Positions 24,042 to 36,049 of a stretch of DNA of 64,000 nt are shown here, in pieces. Position 1 is the stretch's first letter. Each line of letters begins with the position of its first letter. Both the position numbers and the translations under genes were made by a program. The notes under the pieces were generated by a model. It did no database searches and was not told where the DNA came from. It saw only the letters and a program-made list of their open reading frames with translations. The stretch comes from Chelydra serpentina. Its lineage: Eukaryota; Chordata; Testudines; Chelydridae. The stretch is taken from assembly GCA_037349315.1 (NCBI GenBank), contig JBAIAC010000021.1, forward strand, positions 1,488,001 through 1,552,000, read 5' to 3'.

Positions 24042-24898
24042 TGTAGTAAGATGAGGCCCTGAAACATAAACTCTTGCATCAGAGGCCTGGTATGAAGCCT
24101 AAGGCCTGGACTAAAGTAACAGTCAAGACTTTGCTAACGTAAAGCAAAGTTAAGCTGTGAGCCAGAGGCAGGCCCTGCTCACAGAATCTGGCAAGAAGAG
24201 GGCTGATGTTGCAAAAATACACATACCTGAAAGTAGGGTTACCAGATAGCAACTGTGAAAAAACGGGATGGGGGTGAGGGGTAATAGGCGCCTATGTAAG
24301 AAAAAGTCCCCAAAAACGGGACATCTGGTCACCTTACCTAAAAGGTACTGGGCACTAGTTATGGAAACATGTGCCAAGATGGTACCAGAACTCTCTGGTA
24401 CTAGCATATTCCCCACGGATAACAGGAACAGGCTGACCTATCCTAAGGACAGGGGCAGGAAGGTAATATGGTAGAGTTGTTTTGTGAGAGGCGGCACCCT
24501 CACATATAGAGGGGTTGCACCTCTACGCGTCAGGAGTGACGTGTACCTTGTTCGTACCTGTGTATAAGAATGCATCCCTGAGTGGATGTCTTTGTCTGGC
24601 CTAGGGGGCAGTGGTAAATCCCGCCACTGACTGAGCCGGTCCATTGTCAGGGAGCACATATGTACTGGCAGAATTGTAGACATCTGATCTGGCGAGCTAG
24701 AGACTGTGTTTCGTTTGGCAATAAACCTTGCTGGTTGCCTTCGTACCTTATCAGAGCCTGTGGTCATTGGGGGTTCTCTCGGGGGTCTGCTGTGTCAGTG
24801 ATCTGCAGAGCCAGGGCAGCACGCAGAGGGAACCCACGCAACCAACGGTTATCAACATTTAACAGAGCAGAGCACCACACCCGTGACTTCTGAGAACA
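24042..24898 (+). repeat. 3' LTR of the retroviral element
   Basis: Begins TGTAGTAAGATGAGG directly after a purine-rich tract and ends GAGAACA. It carries a MITE at 24236-24334 that is absent from the 5' LTR. It retains the segment lost from the 5' LTR. AATAAA occurs at about 24719. Confidence 0.85.
24236..24334 (-). mobile_element. MITE copy (TA target) in the 3' LTR
   Basis: Starts GGGTTACCAGA and ends CATCTGGTCACC, with TA nearby on each side. It is shorter than the other copies because of an internal deletion. Confidence 0.8.
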
Positions 24899-25155
24899 GG
24901 AGCCATCAAGATTCTAAACCACCATCAGTGGCCCACACTTTGCATAATTACAATAGGACCTCAGAGTTGTACTTCATATTTCTAGCTTCAGATACAAGAA
25001 TGATACATGCATACAAACAGGATGACCACACTCAGTAGATTATAAGCTTTGTAATGATACCTTACAAGAGACCTTTTGCCTAAAGCATATTCCAGTTACA
25101 TCATATTCACACTCATAAGCATATTTCCATAAAACATATGGAGTGCAACGTCACA

Positions 25156-26090
25156 CCCCCACCGGAGGTTTTAATCCCTGGCAAAGTGTCTAGAACCTAG
25201 GGTGGAGGATGGGCTGCAGGGACTGGAAGGATGGTGTAACGATGCTGGATTTGGTGGGATCCAACCGAGTGTCGATTCAGGACAAAATACTTAAAGCAGG
25301 GAAGTTACAGCCCAAAACTGGAGTTCCTATGCACACCAAGGCAAACCAAACCAGCCAAACAGAAAAGACTTCGGTTTTACCCTACTGGCTAATGATAAAG
25401 TCATACTAGCAATTCCCCTAGACACTCCAGTTTCCCAGTATCACCACCAGTGCCACTCGTTATGGGGATGATGGGTACGGGTTATGAAAACCAATACCCC
25501 AGTAAAAGAAAAAAGGTTCTCCCGATCCCAAAAGATCACGCCCCAGACCCAGGTCAATGTACAAATTAGATCTTACCCACAAATCATGCTGTTGCCAATC
25601 CTTTAGAATCTAAAATCTTAAAGTTTATTCATAACAGGAAAAAGATGTAGGTGAGAGCTAGAATTGGTTAAATGAAATCAATTACATACAATAATGGCAA
25701 AGTTCTTGGTTCAGGCTAGTAGCAGTAATGGAATAACCTGCAGGTTCAAATCACGTCTCTGGAGTCCATCCACAGCTGGGATGGGTCATTCAGTCCTTTG
25801 TTCAGAGCTTCAGTTTGTAGCAAAGTCCCTCCAGAGGTATGAAGCAGGATTGAAGACAAGATGGAGATGGGGCAGCTGCCTTTTATAGTCTCTTCAAGGT
25901 ATAAGAACACCTCTTTGTTCTTACTGTGGAAAATTACAGCAAAATGGAGTTTGGAGTCACATGGGCAAATCACACGTTCATGCATGGCTCAATTCTTTAC
26001 AGGTGGCAGCCATTGCTCACATGCTATCTTGAACGTCACCAGGAAGACTTCTTCTGTGGATTGGAGTCTCCCAAGGTCTATTGTCAGTTA
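25156..26090. other. Unclassified interspersed sequence
   Basis: No gene found. The moderate GC content, a tail of 'ccttttatagtctctt' and the position among retroelements suggest another old LTR fragment (perhaps starting at TGTAACGATGC near 25235), but I cannot name it. Confidence 0.35.
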
Positions 26091-26756
26091 AGTTTCAGAG
26101 TTTAGCTGTGTTAGTCTGTATCCGCAAAAAGAACAGGAGTACTTGTGGCACCTTAGAGACTAACAAATTTTTATTTGGGCATAAGCTTTTGTGGGCTAGA
26201 ACCCACTTCCTCAGATGCATAGAGTGGAACATACAATAGGAAGCTAGATAGATATACAGAGAACATGAAAAGATGGGGGTTGTCATAACAACTCTAAGAG
26301 ACTGATCAATTAAGGTGGGCTATTATCAGCAGGAGAAAAAAAACTTTTGTAGTGATAATCAGGATGGCCCATTTCAAAGAGTTGACAAGAAGGTGTGAGT
26401 AACAGTAGGGGGGAAGTTAGCATGGGGAAATAGATTTCAGTTTGTGTAATGACCCAGCCACTCTCAGTCTTTATTCAAGCCTAATTTAATGGTATCCAGT
26501 TTGCAAATTAATTCCAGTTCAGCAGTTTCTCCTTGGAGTCTGTTTTTGAAGTTTTTTTGTTGAAGAATTGCCACTTTTAGGTCTGTTACTGAGTGAGCAG
26601 AGAGATTGAAGTGTTCTGCTACTGGTTTTTGAATGTTATGATTCCTGATGTCAGATTTGTGTCCATTTATTTTTTTGCATAGAGACTGTCTGGTTTGGCC
26701 AATGTACATGGCAGAGGGGCATTGCTGGCACATGATGGCATATATCACATTGGTAG
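26091..26756 (-). mobile_element. Penelope-like element fragment with GIY-YIG endonuclease remnant
   Basis: On the minus strand, codons from about 26748 to 26464 encode CQQCPSAMYIGQTRQSL followed by KINGHKSDIRNHN and AEHFNLSAH. This is the pattern of the GIY-YIG type endonuclease domain that ends Penelope-like retroelement proteins. A stop follows 'KLGLNKD', and then a 3' tail with 'ttagtctctaaggtgccac' text. The element is 5' truncated near 26756. The tail is also present as an inverted pair at 45697-46155. Confidence 0.8.
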
Positions 26757-26765
26757 ATGTGCAGG

Positions 26766-27326
26766 TGACAGTTCGTCCTTAGCTGGCCCGTTATTCCAGA
26801 GTCTTTCAAACACTTCCCAGAGTTTACGGTAGTCAGGCTCCCTCTAGGGCCAGTCCATGCAATCCCACAAGAATGTGGAAACATCTGCCTGTTTAATACC
26901 ATGAACTTCTAGGGTACTTACTCTTAATTCAGTATGGTTTTTCCAGGGTATTGCAGGAAATTGCTGTCTTGGTCACACCTGGCTTCCTTGCTTTTTGCCT
27001 CTGCTTCTCTCTCTGTTCTATGTGTTCTCCTTTCACACACACACAGAGCAGGGCTCATCCCTCCAGCAGGGGGCAGTAGGACAGACGGATGGACACACAG
27101 ACAGGAGCAGGGCTCATCCCTCCAGCAGGGGCCAGTAGGACAGATGGATGGTCATACAGACACAGGGCAGGGCTCACCTCTCCAGCAGGGGTCAGTAGGA
27201 CAGATGGATAGAAACACACACACAAACACACATGGAGCAGGGCTCACTCCTCCAGCAGGGGTCAGTAGGACAGATGGCTGGACACACACACACACACACA
27301 CACACACCTCTCTCAGCAAAACCCCC
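26766..27326. repeat. Repeat R, copy 1 (duplication-boundary repeat)
   Basis: Contains 'tgacagttcgtccttagctg', 'cttcccagagttta', 'ggtattgcaggaaattg' and 'cacacctggcttcc', then a 60-bp minisatellite (cagcaggggtcagtaggacag) and a (CA)n run. Matching copies are at 34588-34982 and 41169-41922. In copies 1 and 2 it is followed at the same base by LTR B. Confidence 0.85.
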
Positions 27327-27420
27327 TGTGAAGGGTTCTGTCACAGGGATCCCCTTGGGACTGTCACCTGGTGTGCTAAGACTACCTCTGAGCCCATTTT
27401 CCCTGCCAGCTTGGGACTCC

Positions 27421-27635
27421 AGGGATAGCTCAGTGGTTTGAGCATTGGCCTGCTAAACCCAGAGTTGTGAGTTCAATCCTTGAGGGGGCCATTTAGGGAT
27501 CTGGGGCAAAAAAAAAAAAATCTGTCAGGGGACAGTACTTGGTCCTGCTAGTGAAGGGAGGGGACTGGACTCGATGATCTTTCAAGGTCCTTCCAGTCCT
27601 ATGAGATGGGCATATCTCCCTATAATAATAAACCC
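27421..27635 (+). mobile_element. tRNA-derived SINE with CR1-like tail (turtle type)
   Basis: A box 'tagctcagtggtttgagc' and B box 'gagttcaatcc' belong to a tRNA-like head. A 'gggccatttagggatctggg' body and a CR1-like 3' tail (gatgatctttcaaggtcctt...ctatga) follow. This structure is characteristic of SINEs of hidden-necked (cryptodiran) turtles. Confidence 0.88.
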
Positions 27636-27814
27636 TGCCTTGCTGAGCCAGACACACTAGCCGGCTACAGACCCAGACCCAGGTCTGGTCCATGCCCCCA
27701 AAGCTGCAGGCTGTCACCAAAAACAGCTCAGCAGGTTGCCTGGCTCCCACACCCAAACACCCAGCTCCCAATGGGATCCAAACCCCAAATAAATCTGTTT
27801 TACTCTGTATAAAG

Positions 27815-28992
27815 CAGGGGTCTCAAAGTCCCGGCCTGCGGGCCATCTGTGGCCTGAGAACCGCCCCACTGCGGCCCGTGGAAACTTTCAAAGAAGATCT
27901 TTCATCCGGCCCTCGAGGCTGCTGGCCGACGGGGGATTGCGGGAGGGGAGCGGGCAGGAGAGATGCAGCCACGCTGCCGGCTCTGTCTGCTGTAGGCGCT
28001 ACCCCCTGCAACTCCCATTGGTTGGGGGAGAGGGACAGAGATACCATCACTAGTCGCCGGGCAGAGTCAGCCATGGAGGCAGCGTCACTAGTCACCGGGC
28101 AGAGTCAGCAAGGGAGCGAGGGAAAAGGGTGGGAAACGGGCTGGGAGGTGGCGTGACTCGTGAGGCTCCAATGGCAGCGCGAGGGGGCATGCTGCCTCCG
28201 TCCCCCCTCCCCGAGCGCTGACTCCGTGGCCAGTGGGAGCTCCAGGGGACGGCGTGGGCACAGAGGCCGTGTCCCTGGTGCCTGCAGATAAGGTGAAGAT
28301 AAGGAGAAAGGATAGAGGTTCTTTCTAGCTGTTGGCATTGCAGGTCTGTATCATGAAATGGGGGCCCTTTATTTACTTTTTTACCCCCTGTCCCATGTAA
28401 TGTGGGTAGGGTGTGGAGGAGAGGCCATCTCAGCAGGAACACCAGGAGGCACTGAACCTGATGGGAGCATAACCCCAGACACACAGCAAGGGCTAGAACC
28501 ACCCACTGCCCCATCTCTTTAAGGTAGTAGCCATGCGCCTCACGCCCTCCTCTGGCCCGTGGGCAGACCATGACTGTGCCGCCTCCCCCTCAGCCGCTTT
28601 TGTACCCAAGGAGGCCCAGCCCAGCAAGATCCTGCTGCCAGCAGAGCATGGAGTGTGGGAAAGTGGACCGAACACAACTCTCTGATGCACACCTTGCTGC
28701 AATCCTCAAGGTTTCAACTGCTCAGTCACGGAGGCCAACCTTCAACAAACTGACAGAACCGAAGCGCTGCCGGGTGTCTGGCAAACACTAAAAACTCTCT
28801 GGCAGGCGAAGAATTGTATAAAGTTGTATGACCGTTGTATTAGTTCTAAAACATTCAAAATGAAAAATACAATAGAAACGTTTTCTTTTCTGACCACCAT
28901 CTTCAGATTACACATTATTACACATCATCACATTATCAGGAGGATTTGAGGACTGGCACTGACTGTAAGGCAAATTGAGTTTGAGACCCATG
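27815..28992 (+). mobile_element. hAT (Charlie-like) transposon with transposase C-terminal remnant
   Basis: Ends CAGGGGTCTCAAAG and TTTGAGACCCATG are inverted repeats. Flanks are GTATAAAG (27807-27814) and ATATAAAG (28993-29000), an 8-bp duplication with one change. Near 28660-28790 one frame reads LSDAHLAAILKVSTAQS and ends in a stop, the usual tail of the hAT transposase dimerisation region. The rest of the transposase is deleted. Confidence 0.82.
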
Positions 28993-29924
28993 ATATAAAG
29001 CTTATACAGGGTAAACTCATAAATTGTTCGCCCTCTATAACATTGATAGAGAGATATGCACAGCTGTTTGCTCATCCAGGTATTAATCACTTACTCTGGG
29101 TTCATTAATAAACAAAAGTGATTTTATTAAGTATACAAAGTAGGATTTAAGTATTTCAAGTAATAACAGGCAGAACAAAGTAAGTCACCAAGCAAAATAA
29201 AGCAAAAACACGCAAGTCTAAGCCTAATACATTAAGAAACTGATTACACGTAACATCTCACCCTCAGAGATGTTCCAATAAGCTTCTTTCACAGACTAGA
29301 CTCCTTCCTAGTCTGGGCCTAATCCTTTCCCCGGTACAGTCCTTGTTAGTTCCAGGAGACATCTTATGTGGAAAATGGGTCTCTCATATGACTGGCAGCC
29401 TTAGGTGGTAAGCAAGGGTGTTATCATGACTGGCCCGCTTTGTCCTGTTCCACCGTCTTTTATAGCTTTGGCACAAGGGGAGAATCTTTTGTCCCTCTGG
29501 GTCCCCACCCCTCCTTCTAAATGGAAAAGTACCAGATTTAAGGTGGATTCCAGTTTCATGTGACATAGTCACATGTCCTGTAAGACCTAATTCTTCATTA
29601 CTCATGGGCTGGCCCACAGGTACACAGGAAGGCTTGCAGGTAAATAAACCATCTACAACCAACTGTCCTAGTCAATGGGAGCCGTCAAGATTCTAAACCA
29701 CCGTTAATGGCGCACACATTGCATAATTACAAGAGTTATACTTCATAGTTCTAGCTTCAGATACAAGAATGATACATGCATACAAATAGGAGGATTATAT
29801 TCAGTAGGTTATAACCTTTGTAATGATACCGTACAAAAGACCTTTTGCATAAAGCATATTCCAGTTACATCATAGTTACATTCATAATCATACTTTTAAA
29901 AAGCACATGGAGTGCAACGTCACA

Positions 29925-30232
29925 CCCCCTCTGCCCACTCAGTTCAAACTCCTGGCGGTGGGGGGCTTGCGATCCAGTCCTCCTGAGCTATATTAGCTGA
30001 AGGGTGTGTTCCCACCCAGTCTCCAAGAGGACTGGATCAATGCTGTCTCCAGGACTGTGGAGCAAAACCTATCCCTATTTTATAGATTGGGAAAATGAGG
30101 CCCAAAGCAGGGATGGCGCTTGATGATGGTCACATAGGGAGTCTGTGGCTGAACCAGGAATTGAACCCAGGCGTCCTGACTTCCAGCACCCCACTGCCTA
30201 GGTCCAGCCTCTAGGTGTCTGGCTCTGTGCCC
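29925..30232. other. 3' flank of carbonic anhydrase copy 1
   Basis: This is the left part of the duplicated carbonic anhydrase unit; it matches 41922-42229 with few changes. It holds the 3' UTR. I see no canonical AATAAA close to the stop. Confidence 0.5.
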
Positions 30233-33200
30233 CTATAGGTGCCAGGCAATTGCTGCGGTACTGATGAGCAGAGAGATCAAGGCTGCAGGCCGCAGGGTGG
30301 AAGAGGCCTGCACTTGGCGATCCCCAAGGCTCTGCAGGGGCCGGTAGTTGTTCTGTAGCTGGGACCGAGCACCTGAGTCTGTGGAGCTGAGGGTGGAGGT
30401 GAACGCAGTCACCTGTGGGGAGGGAGTCCGATTAGTGTGGGAGGGGCAAATTCAGGGGGGAGGCAAACTTGGGGTGCCCTAGTGAGTGGAGAGGAGGACA
30501 CCCCATCGATGGAGAGATCTGAGAAGGTTCTGATGGGTTTCACTTTGGAGCAGACAGAGTGGGGAGTTGAATAGCAGAGCTGAGGTGAGCTGGAAAAAGG
30601 ACCCAGGGGTCCTGACTCCCTCCCTTCCCCCCAACCCCACACTCACCACGCCTGGAGGCACCAGGATGGGGTCGGGGAAGACAGTCCAGACCACGACTTC
30701 GTCACAGTTGGGGGTGGTGAGGGAGCCGTGGTAGCGGTAATAGCGGGCTAGGTTCACCGAGCCCAGAAGCTCCCGCAGAGAGAAGGAGCCGTCCAGATAC
30801 GTTTGCTGCCCTGGAGGGGCAGAGGGAGAGTGAGGGCCCAGCTCGGCCCCTCCCAGCGCTGGGGATAGAACCCAGGAGTCCTAGCTCCCAACCCCCCTGC
30901 TTTAACCCACTAGATCGCACTCTCCTTCCAGCTTTAGGGACCAAACCCAGTAGCCCAGACTCCTAGCCCCCACCCGCCTCCTCTAATCCACTGTTCTCTT
31001 TCGCCCCCTGGTGGCACAGAGCTGTACTGTCCCCAGCCCCAATGCTAGGCCAGCCGTAATCCACCTCTTCTCCTGCACCCCAGTTCAGGGAATACTCACC
31101 CTTCAGAGCCACCTTCTTCAAGTGCTGGGTGAAGGAATCCCAGTGCTGGGAGGGGCGTGCATTGGCTGTTGCCTGAGGGACAAGATCACATGAGTACAAA
31201 TGGGGAAACTGAGGCGTGGGGAAGGCCGGGAGTCATAGAGTGACTCAGAGTAAGACTCCAGTCCCTCCTCGAATCATTAGATACCACTTCCCACCCAGAG
31301 AACTCAGGAGTCCTGATGTCCAGCCCCCACCGTTCTAACTCACTAGACCCCACTCTCTGTCCAGAGCTGGGGATCGAACCCAGGAGTCCGGGCTCATCGC
31401 CCCACACTGCCTCACCTGGAGGAAGAAGGCCAGCACAGCGAATCCCTCAGGATCCTTGAGGGCGACATCCTTGCTCAGGTTGTTCTTGGTATGAACAATG
31501 TGGAGCTAACGGGGGAAAGAGAGAAAAATTGGAAAGCCTCCCCCACTACGGAGCCCCCACCCGCTCCCTGCAGCACAGCGCCCCCTGCTGATCCCCCACC
31601 CGCTCCCTGCAGCATAGCGCCCCCTGGTGATCCCCCGCCTGCTGCCTGCAGCACAGCGCCCCCTGCTGATCCCCCACCCCCTCCCTGCAGCACAGCGCCC
31701 CCTGGTGATCCCCCACCCGCTCCCTGCAGCATAGTGCCCCCTGGTGATCCCCCGCCTGCCCCCTGCAGCACAGCGCCCCCTGGTGATCCCCCCCGCCTTC
31801 CCCCTGCAGCACGGCGCCCCCTGCTGATCCCCCACCTGCTCCCTGCAGCACAGCGCCCCCTGGTGATCCCCCGCCTGCCCCCTGCAGCACAGCGCCCCCT
31901 GCTGAGCCCTGCCTTCCCCCTGCAGCATGGCACCCCCTACTGATCCCCCGCCCACCCCCTGCAGCACAGCGCCCCCTGCTGAGCCCCCCCAGCCCACTCC
32001 AGACTGCACAGCACCCCCTAGCTCTGCACTGGGGCATTGGGGCAGCGCTGCGCCCCCGCCTCTCTCACCTCCATGGAGAAACGTTTGTGATTGATGAAAT
32101 GCTCCGAGCCAGGCTGGTCTGCCCCCTGGCCCCAGTGCAGGTGGAAGGATTTGGCTGTGTAGACAGCTGGGAGTCCCTGGGCGCTGAGATGGAGCCCATC
32201 CGCTAAATGCACGTACACTGTTGCGGGGGGGGGGGGAGAGAGACCAATACAGGGAATGGGACCCAGGTGTCCAGCGTGGCATCGCTGTGGGAGGGACCAG
32301 GGTGGGGAATGGGACCCATCAAGGCAGTAACATGGGTGGGGTGAGGGGGCAGCCACCCAAGTGTGCCCCACACTTTGAAAACTGTCACCTCCTGCCAGGA
32401 GCTGGCGGATCAGAAGCTGGTGGGAGCCGCCTCCCCGCTTGGGCCCCTGGTCTCTGAGCTGTGGGAGCCAGGGTGCTGGCTGGCTGGCAGGCCGCCCTCC
32501 CTGCCCTGTGCACTGAGCCAGTCAACCTTGGCACGGCCAGGTGCTCCCCAGGCAGGGCAGGGGCACAGCTCCGAACTGCGCCCTGATGTGCTCTTGCCTC
32601 TCCCCTGCTGTGCTAAATGGAAGGTAAAATCGGGGGGGGGCACAGGCCCCTCCCTGCGCCCCAATGTGTCGCTTCTGGGGGGCACAAATACATTTGCTCA
32701 CCACAGGTGCTAAAATGCCTAATTCTGGCTCTGGGACCCAGGCATCCGGCACGGCAGCACAGGGTGCTCACCCCTCGCAGGCAGAGACTGGGATGGGGAA
32801 TGGGACCCAGGCATCCGGCCCAGCAGTGCAGGGTGCTCGCTTTAGGGGGCAGTCTGTACCTACCTGTCGTCCCCTTGTTTTCCATGGATGTTAGCTTCCC
32901 GGCATCCCCATAGCCAGCGAGGGACATAACCCCCAGGTGGGGATTGTGGACAGCCGCAGGGGTGATAATGTTGATCGGGGACTGCCTGGTGCCGTTACAG
33001 TGCCCCTGAGGCAGAGCTGCCCATGTCTCTGGACCTGCCGAGAGGGGAGGAACCGACAGGGATGGGGAAATGGGGGAGGAGTCAGAATGTTAATCAGCTG
33101 CTGTCACCCACCCCAGAGGTGGCTGCATGATGCAAATTTTAGTCCCACAGTCAGGATTCCTGGGTTCTGTCCCTAACTCTGGCTCCAGAGTGGGCTCTGG

Positions 33201-33764
33201 TGGGATAAAGTGGGGTAACTGGGAGTCAGGACTCCTGGGTTCTCTCTGCAGCTATGGACAGGGTATGCTGTCTGGGTTTTACACACAGCTCTCGGAGGGG
33301 GCTGGAGTCTTGTAGTTTAGAGCAGGGGGTGGGGCTGGGAGTGAGGATTCCTGGGTTCTATCCCTGGCTCTGGAATGCTGACCCAGCCTTTATTTGTGCC
33401 TCAGTTTCCCCACCCATCCAAATGTGGGAAACCAGTAATTAACTGCCGTGCTGGCTGAGGTCAGAGGGTGGATGTCTGTGTCTCAGGGGATGGATGGGTT
33501 CTCCTACCGCATTTTGGGTCTTCGTAGCACCAGGAACCTGCAGGACAGAGAGAGGTGAGGGAGGGGGTCAGAACAGGGAGCTGCCACAAAATAACCACAT
33601 CCTGCTGCCCCCGCCCCTGGGCTTGGCCCCCGCAGGGAGGGCCACTTTAGAGCAGGATCAGGGGCGGGATGGGGAGCAGCGTTACCTGCCGTATCGGCAC
33701 TAGTGTAGCGGGCTCCCAGCAGTGTCCCCAGGACAAGGAGGTGCTGGACCCAGGTAGGATTCAT
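30233..33764 (-). CDS. GPI-anchored carbonic anhydrase (CA15/CA4-like), copy 1
   Basis: An alpha-carbonic anhydrase hydrates CO2 to bicarbonate, here at the outer cell surface. Eight coding exons on the minus strand: 33764-33686, 33537-33508, 33034-32864, 32217-32069, 31505-31416, 31172-31100, 30810-30647, 30412-30233; 936 nt, 311 codons. All borders are GT/AG and in phase. Features in order: signal peptide ([18 protein letters not shown]), [14 protein letters not shown], zinc ligands in FHLHWG and LHIVH, the GSEH glutamate, [13 protein letters not shown] with the catalytic Thr, and a hydrophobic C-terminal tail ([17 protein letters not shown]) after a Ser/Thr stretch, typical of a GPI signal. 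The usual proton-shuttle His64 in 'NNGH' is Thr here (ENKGTT). The WCY...DPKCGP start resembles CA15 more than CA4. A non-coding 5' exon ends near 33994. Confidence 0.93.
31555..32010 (-). repeat. CTCF-like minisatellite in carbonic anhydrase copy 1 intron 4
   Basis: About 12 units of 36-40 bp with 'ctccctgcagcacagcgcc' then 'ccctggtgatcccc'. They fill the intron between exons at 32069 and 31505. Variants CTGGTGATC and CTGCTGATC alternate. Confidence 0.95.
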
Positions 33765-34052
33765 GTCTCCGATGTCACCTGCTGAGAGGAACCTGGAGGA
33801 AGGATTGGAGAGACCGGATTCAACTCCCCTGCCCAGAGCCAGCCAGTGCCCCACTCTGGGGCCAGAGGAGGAAACAGGCCCCGTGCCCCAGAGGAGACAG
33901 GCCCCGTGCCCCATTTCCCACCCCTGGAGTTGGCACCCCTAGTGGGGTGGGGGAACATGACCCTTGGGATGCTCAGCAGCGAGCAGCTCTCACCTGTGCT
34001 GTGCCTGGTAGGGGAAGGTCACTCTGCAGGGGTGAAGGGCTCCTCGTAGCTT

Positions 34053-34060
34053 CTTATATA
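34053..34060 (-). promoter_or_regulatory. TATA box of carbonic anhydrase copy 1
   Basis: The minus strand reads GTGTATATAAGAAGC. About 30 bp downstream a short non-coding exon would start; it ends at a donor after GGCACAGCACAG near 33994. The same arrangement is present in copy 2. Confidence 0.75.
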
Positions 34061-34061
34061 C

Positions 34062-34587
34062 ACGGGGTCACCGCCCAGCCCAGTGTGGCCGGGGGTGGAA
34101 TTGCAGGGAACGGATGAGTTACATCCACAGGGTGGGGCAGGGACAGAGAGAGGTGGAGGAAGGAGGGAGGGAGAGAGAAAACCAGGGAGCAGAAAGAGAA
34201 AGGAGGGAAGGAAAGAGGGGGACGGTGGGAAAGAGGAGAAAGGGGTGCCAGCCTTGGGGTGTGTCCCTTAGGGCGCCAGCCCCCGGTGGCAGGGCCACCC
34301 CCTGGGAGGCCGTGGGCACACCCCTGTGGGTGGAGAGCTGGCCCCAGATGCCCACGACGACTCTCACTCTTCTTGGAAGGGATGTGTGGTGGAGATGGTG
34401 CAAGAAGGAAGTGACACAGGGCAGCTTAGCATGGGGCAGAGCACGTCCCCCGCTGCTGGAAGGGCACCTCACACCCACCTTGGGGTGAGCAGAGGTCCCT
34501 GAACCACTGCCTTCTATTGAGCCCCCATTCTGCTTCCTGCAGCACAGTGCCCCCTAGTGCCTATCTGGGGCATTGGGCCAGCACCCA
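34062..34587. other. 5' flank of carbonic anhydrase copy 1
   Basis: Purine-rich (ggaggg/gagaga) stretch at 34130-34250, then GC-rich text. It matches 46770-47555 in copy 2 with indels. Homology to copy 2 stops at about 34587, where repeat R copy 2 begins. No gene. Confidence 0.6.
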
Positions 34588-34982
34588 TTGTTCCAGAGTC
34601 TTTCAAACACTTCCCAGAGTTTACATTAGCCAGGCTCCCTCTAGAGCTGGTCCATGCAATTCCACAAGAATGGGGAAACATCTGCCTGTTTAATACCATG
34701 AACTTCTAGGGTATTTACACTTAATTCAGTAAGGTTGTTCCAGGATATTGCAGGAAATTCCTGTCTTGGTCACACCTGGCTTCCATGATTCATGCCTCTG
34801 CTTCTTTCTCTGTTTTATGTGTTCTCCTTTCACCGACACACGGAGCAGGGCTCATCCCTCCAGCAGGGGGCAGTAGGACAGATGGATGGACACACAGACA
34901 CAGGGCAGGGCTCATCCCTCCAGCAGGGGACAGTAGGACAGCTGGCTGGACACACACAATCACACTATTCAGCAAACCCCCC
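34588..34982. repeat. Repeat R, copy 2
   Basis: Begins within R at 'ttgttccagagtctttcaaa', so its left end is cut off by the duplication junction. Has the same minisatellite and CA-rich right end as copy 1, then LTR B at the same position. Confidence 0.85.
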
Positions 34983-36041
34983 TGTGACGGGTTCAGTTAC
35001 AGAGACCCCACCCCCCTCTGCGCTGTTACTTGACGTGCTGAAATTACCTGTGAGCCCATTTTCCCTGCCAGCTTGGGACTCCAGAACCCTGCGTTGGTGA
35101 GCCAGACACACTAGCCTGCTGCAACACAGACCCAGGTCTGAACCACGCTCCCAAAGTTGCAGACTTCCACCAAAAACTGCTCAGCAGGTTTCCTATCTCG
35201 AGCACCCAGACACCCAGCTCCCAATGGGGTCCAAACCCTAAATAAATCCATTTTACTCTGTATAAAGCTTAAACAGAGTAAACTCATAAATTGTCCACCC
35301 TCTATAACACTGATAGAGAGAAATGCACAGCTGTTTGCTCCCCCAGGCATTAATCACTTACCCTGGGTTCATTAATAAACAAAAGTGATTTTATTAAGTA
35401 TAAAAAGTAGGATTTAAGTAGTTTCAAGTAATAACAGGCAGAACAAAGTAAGTCACCAAGCAAAATAAAGCAAAAACACACAAGTCTAAGCCTAATACAT
35501 TAAGAAACTGATTACACGTAACATCTCACCCTCAGAGATGTTCCAATAAGCTTATTTCACAGACTAGACTCCTTCCTAGTCTGGGACCAATCCTTTCCCC
35601 GGTACAGTCCTTGTTAGTTCCAGGAGACATCTTTGGTGGAAAACAGGGTCTTTCTCATGACTGGCCGCCTTTGTCCTGTTCCACCGTCTTTTATAGCTTT
35701 GGCACAAGGCAGGAATCTTTTGTCTCTCTGGGTCCCCACCTCTCCTTCTAAATGGAAAAGTACCAGATTTAAGATGGATTCGTTTCATTTGACATAGTCA
35801 CATGTCCTGTAAGACCTCATTCTTCATGGGCTGGCCCATATGGACACAGGAAGGCGTGCAGGTAAATAAACCATCTACAACCAATTGTCCTAGTCAATGG
35901 GAGCCATCAAGATTCTAAACTACCATTAATGGCCCATTACAATAGGACCTCAGAGTTATATTTCATATTACTAGCTTCAGATACAAGAATGAAACATGCA
36001 TACAAACAGGAGGAATATATTCAGTAGGTTATAACCTTTGT
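34983..36041 (+). mobile_element. LTR B, copy 3, truncated at the right
   Basis: Begins TGTGACGGGTTC as in copy 1 and follows the family until 'ggttataacctttg' at 36041. There it is cut by a Harbinger element, and the last ~130 bp of the LTR are not found afterwards. Confidence 0.82.
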
Positions 36042-36049
36042 GAGACGCA

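Larger units (their letters stand above)
18690..24898 (+). mobile_element. Endogenous retrovirus-like element with paired LTRs, nested in LTR B1
   Basis: The left LTR (18690-19622) and right LTR (24042-24898) both begin TGTAGTAAGATGAGG, end in ACA, and share long near-identical stretches. The flanks are a 5-bp duplication GGAGC (18685-18689 and 24899-24903). A primer-binding site follows the left LTR and a purine-rich tract (acgtgggggaa) precedes the right one. The interior is about 4.4 kb, AT-rich, and holds only short broken open frames, so the copy is dead or always was non-autonomous. Similarity of the two LTRs suggests a moderately recent insertion. Confidence 0.85.
17761..25155 (+). mobile_element. 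Solo LTR of family B (copy 1), split by a retroviral insertion
   Basis: The LTR-like unit begins TGTGACGGGTTC and ends ACGTCACA, flanked by C-rich 4-5 bp duplications. It contains 'ctctgtataaagctta' near the middle. Sequence 17761-18689 continues after the interruption at 24899-25155, giving an LTR of about 1.18 kb. Two more copies lie at 27327 and 34983. Confidence 0.8.
27327..29924 (+). mobile_element. Solo LTR B, copy 2, with a SINE and a hAT fragment inside
   Basis: Begins TGTGAAGGGTTC and ends AACGTCACA. Interrupted by a SINE (27421-27635) and a hAT fragment (27815-28992). Flanked by CCCC on both sides. The equivalent empty site survives at 41917-41925. Confidence 0.82.
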
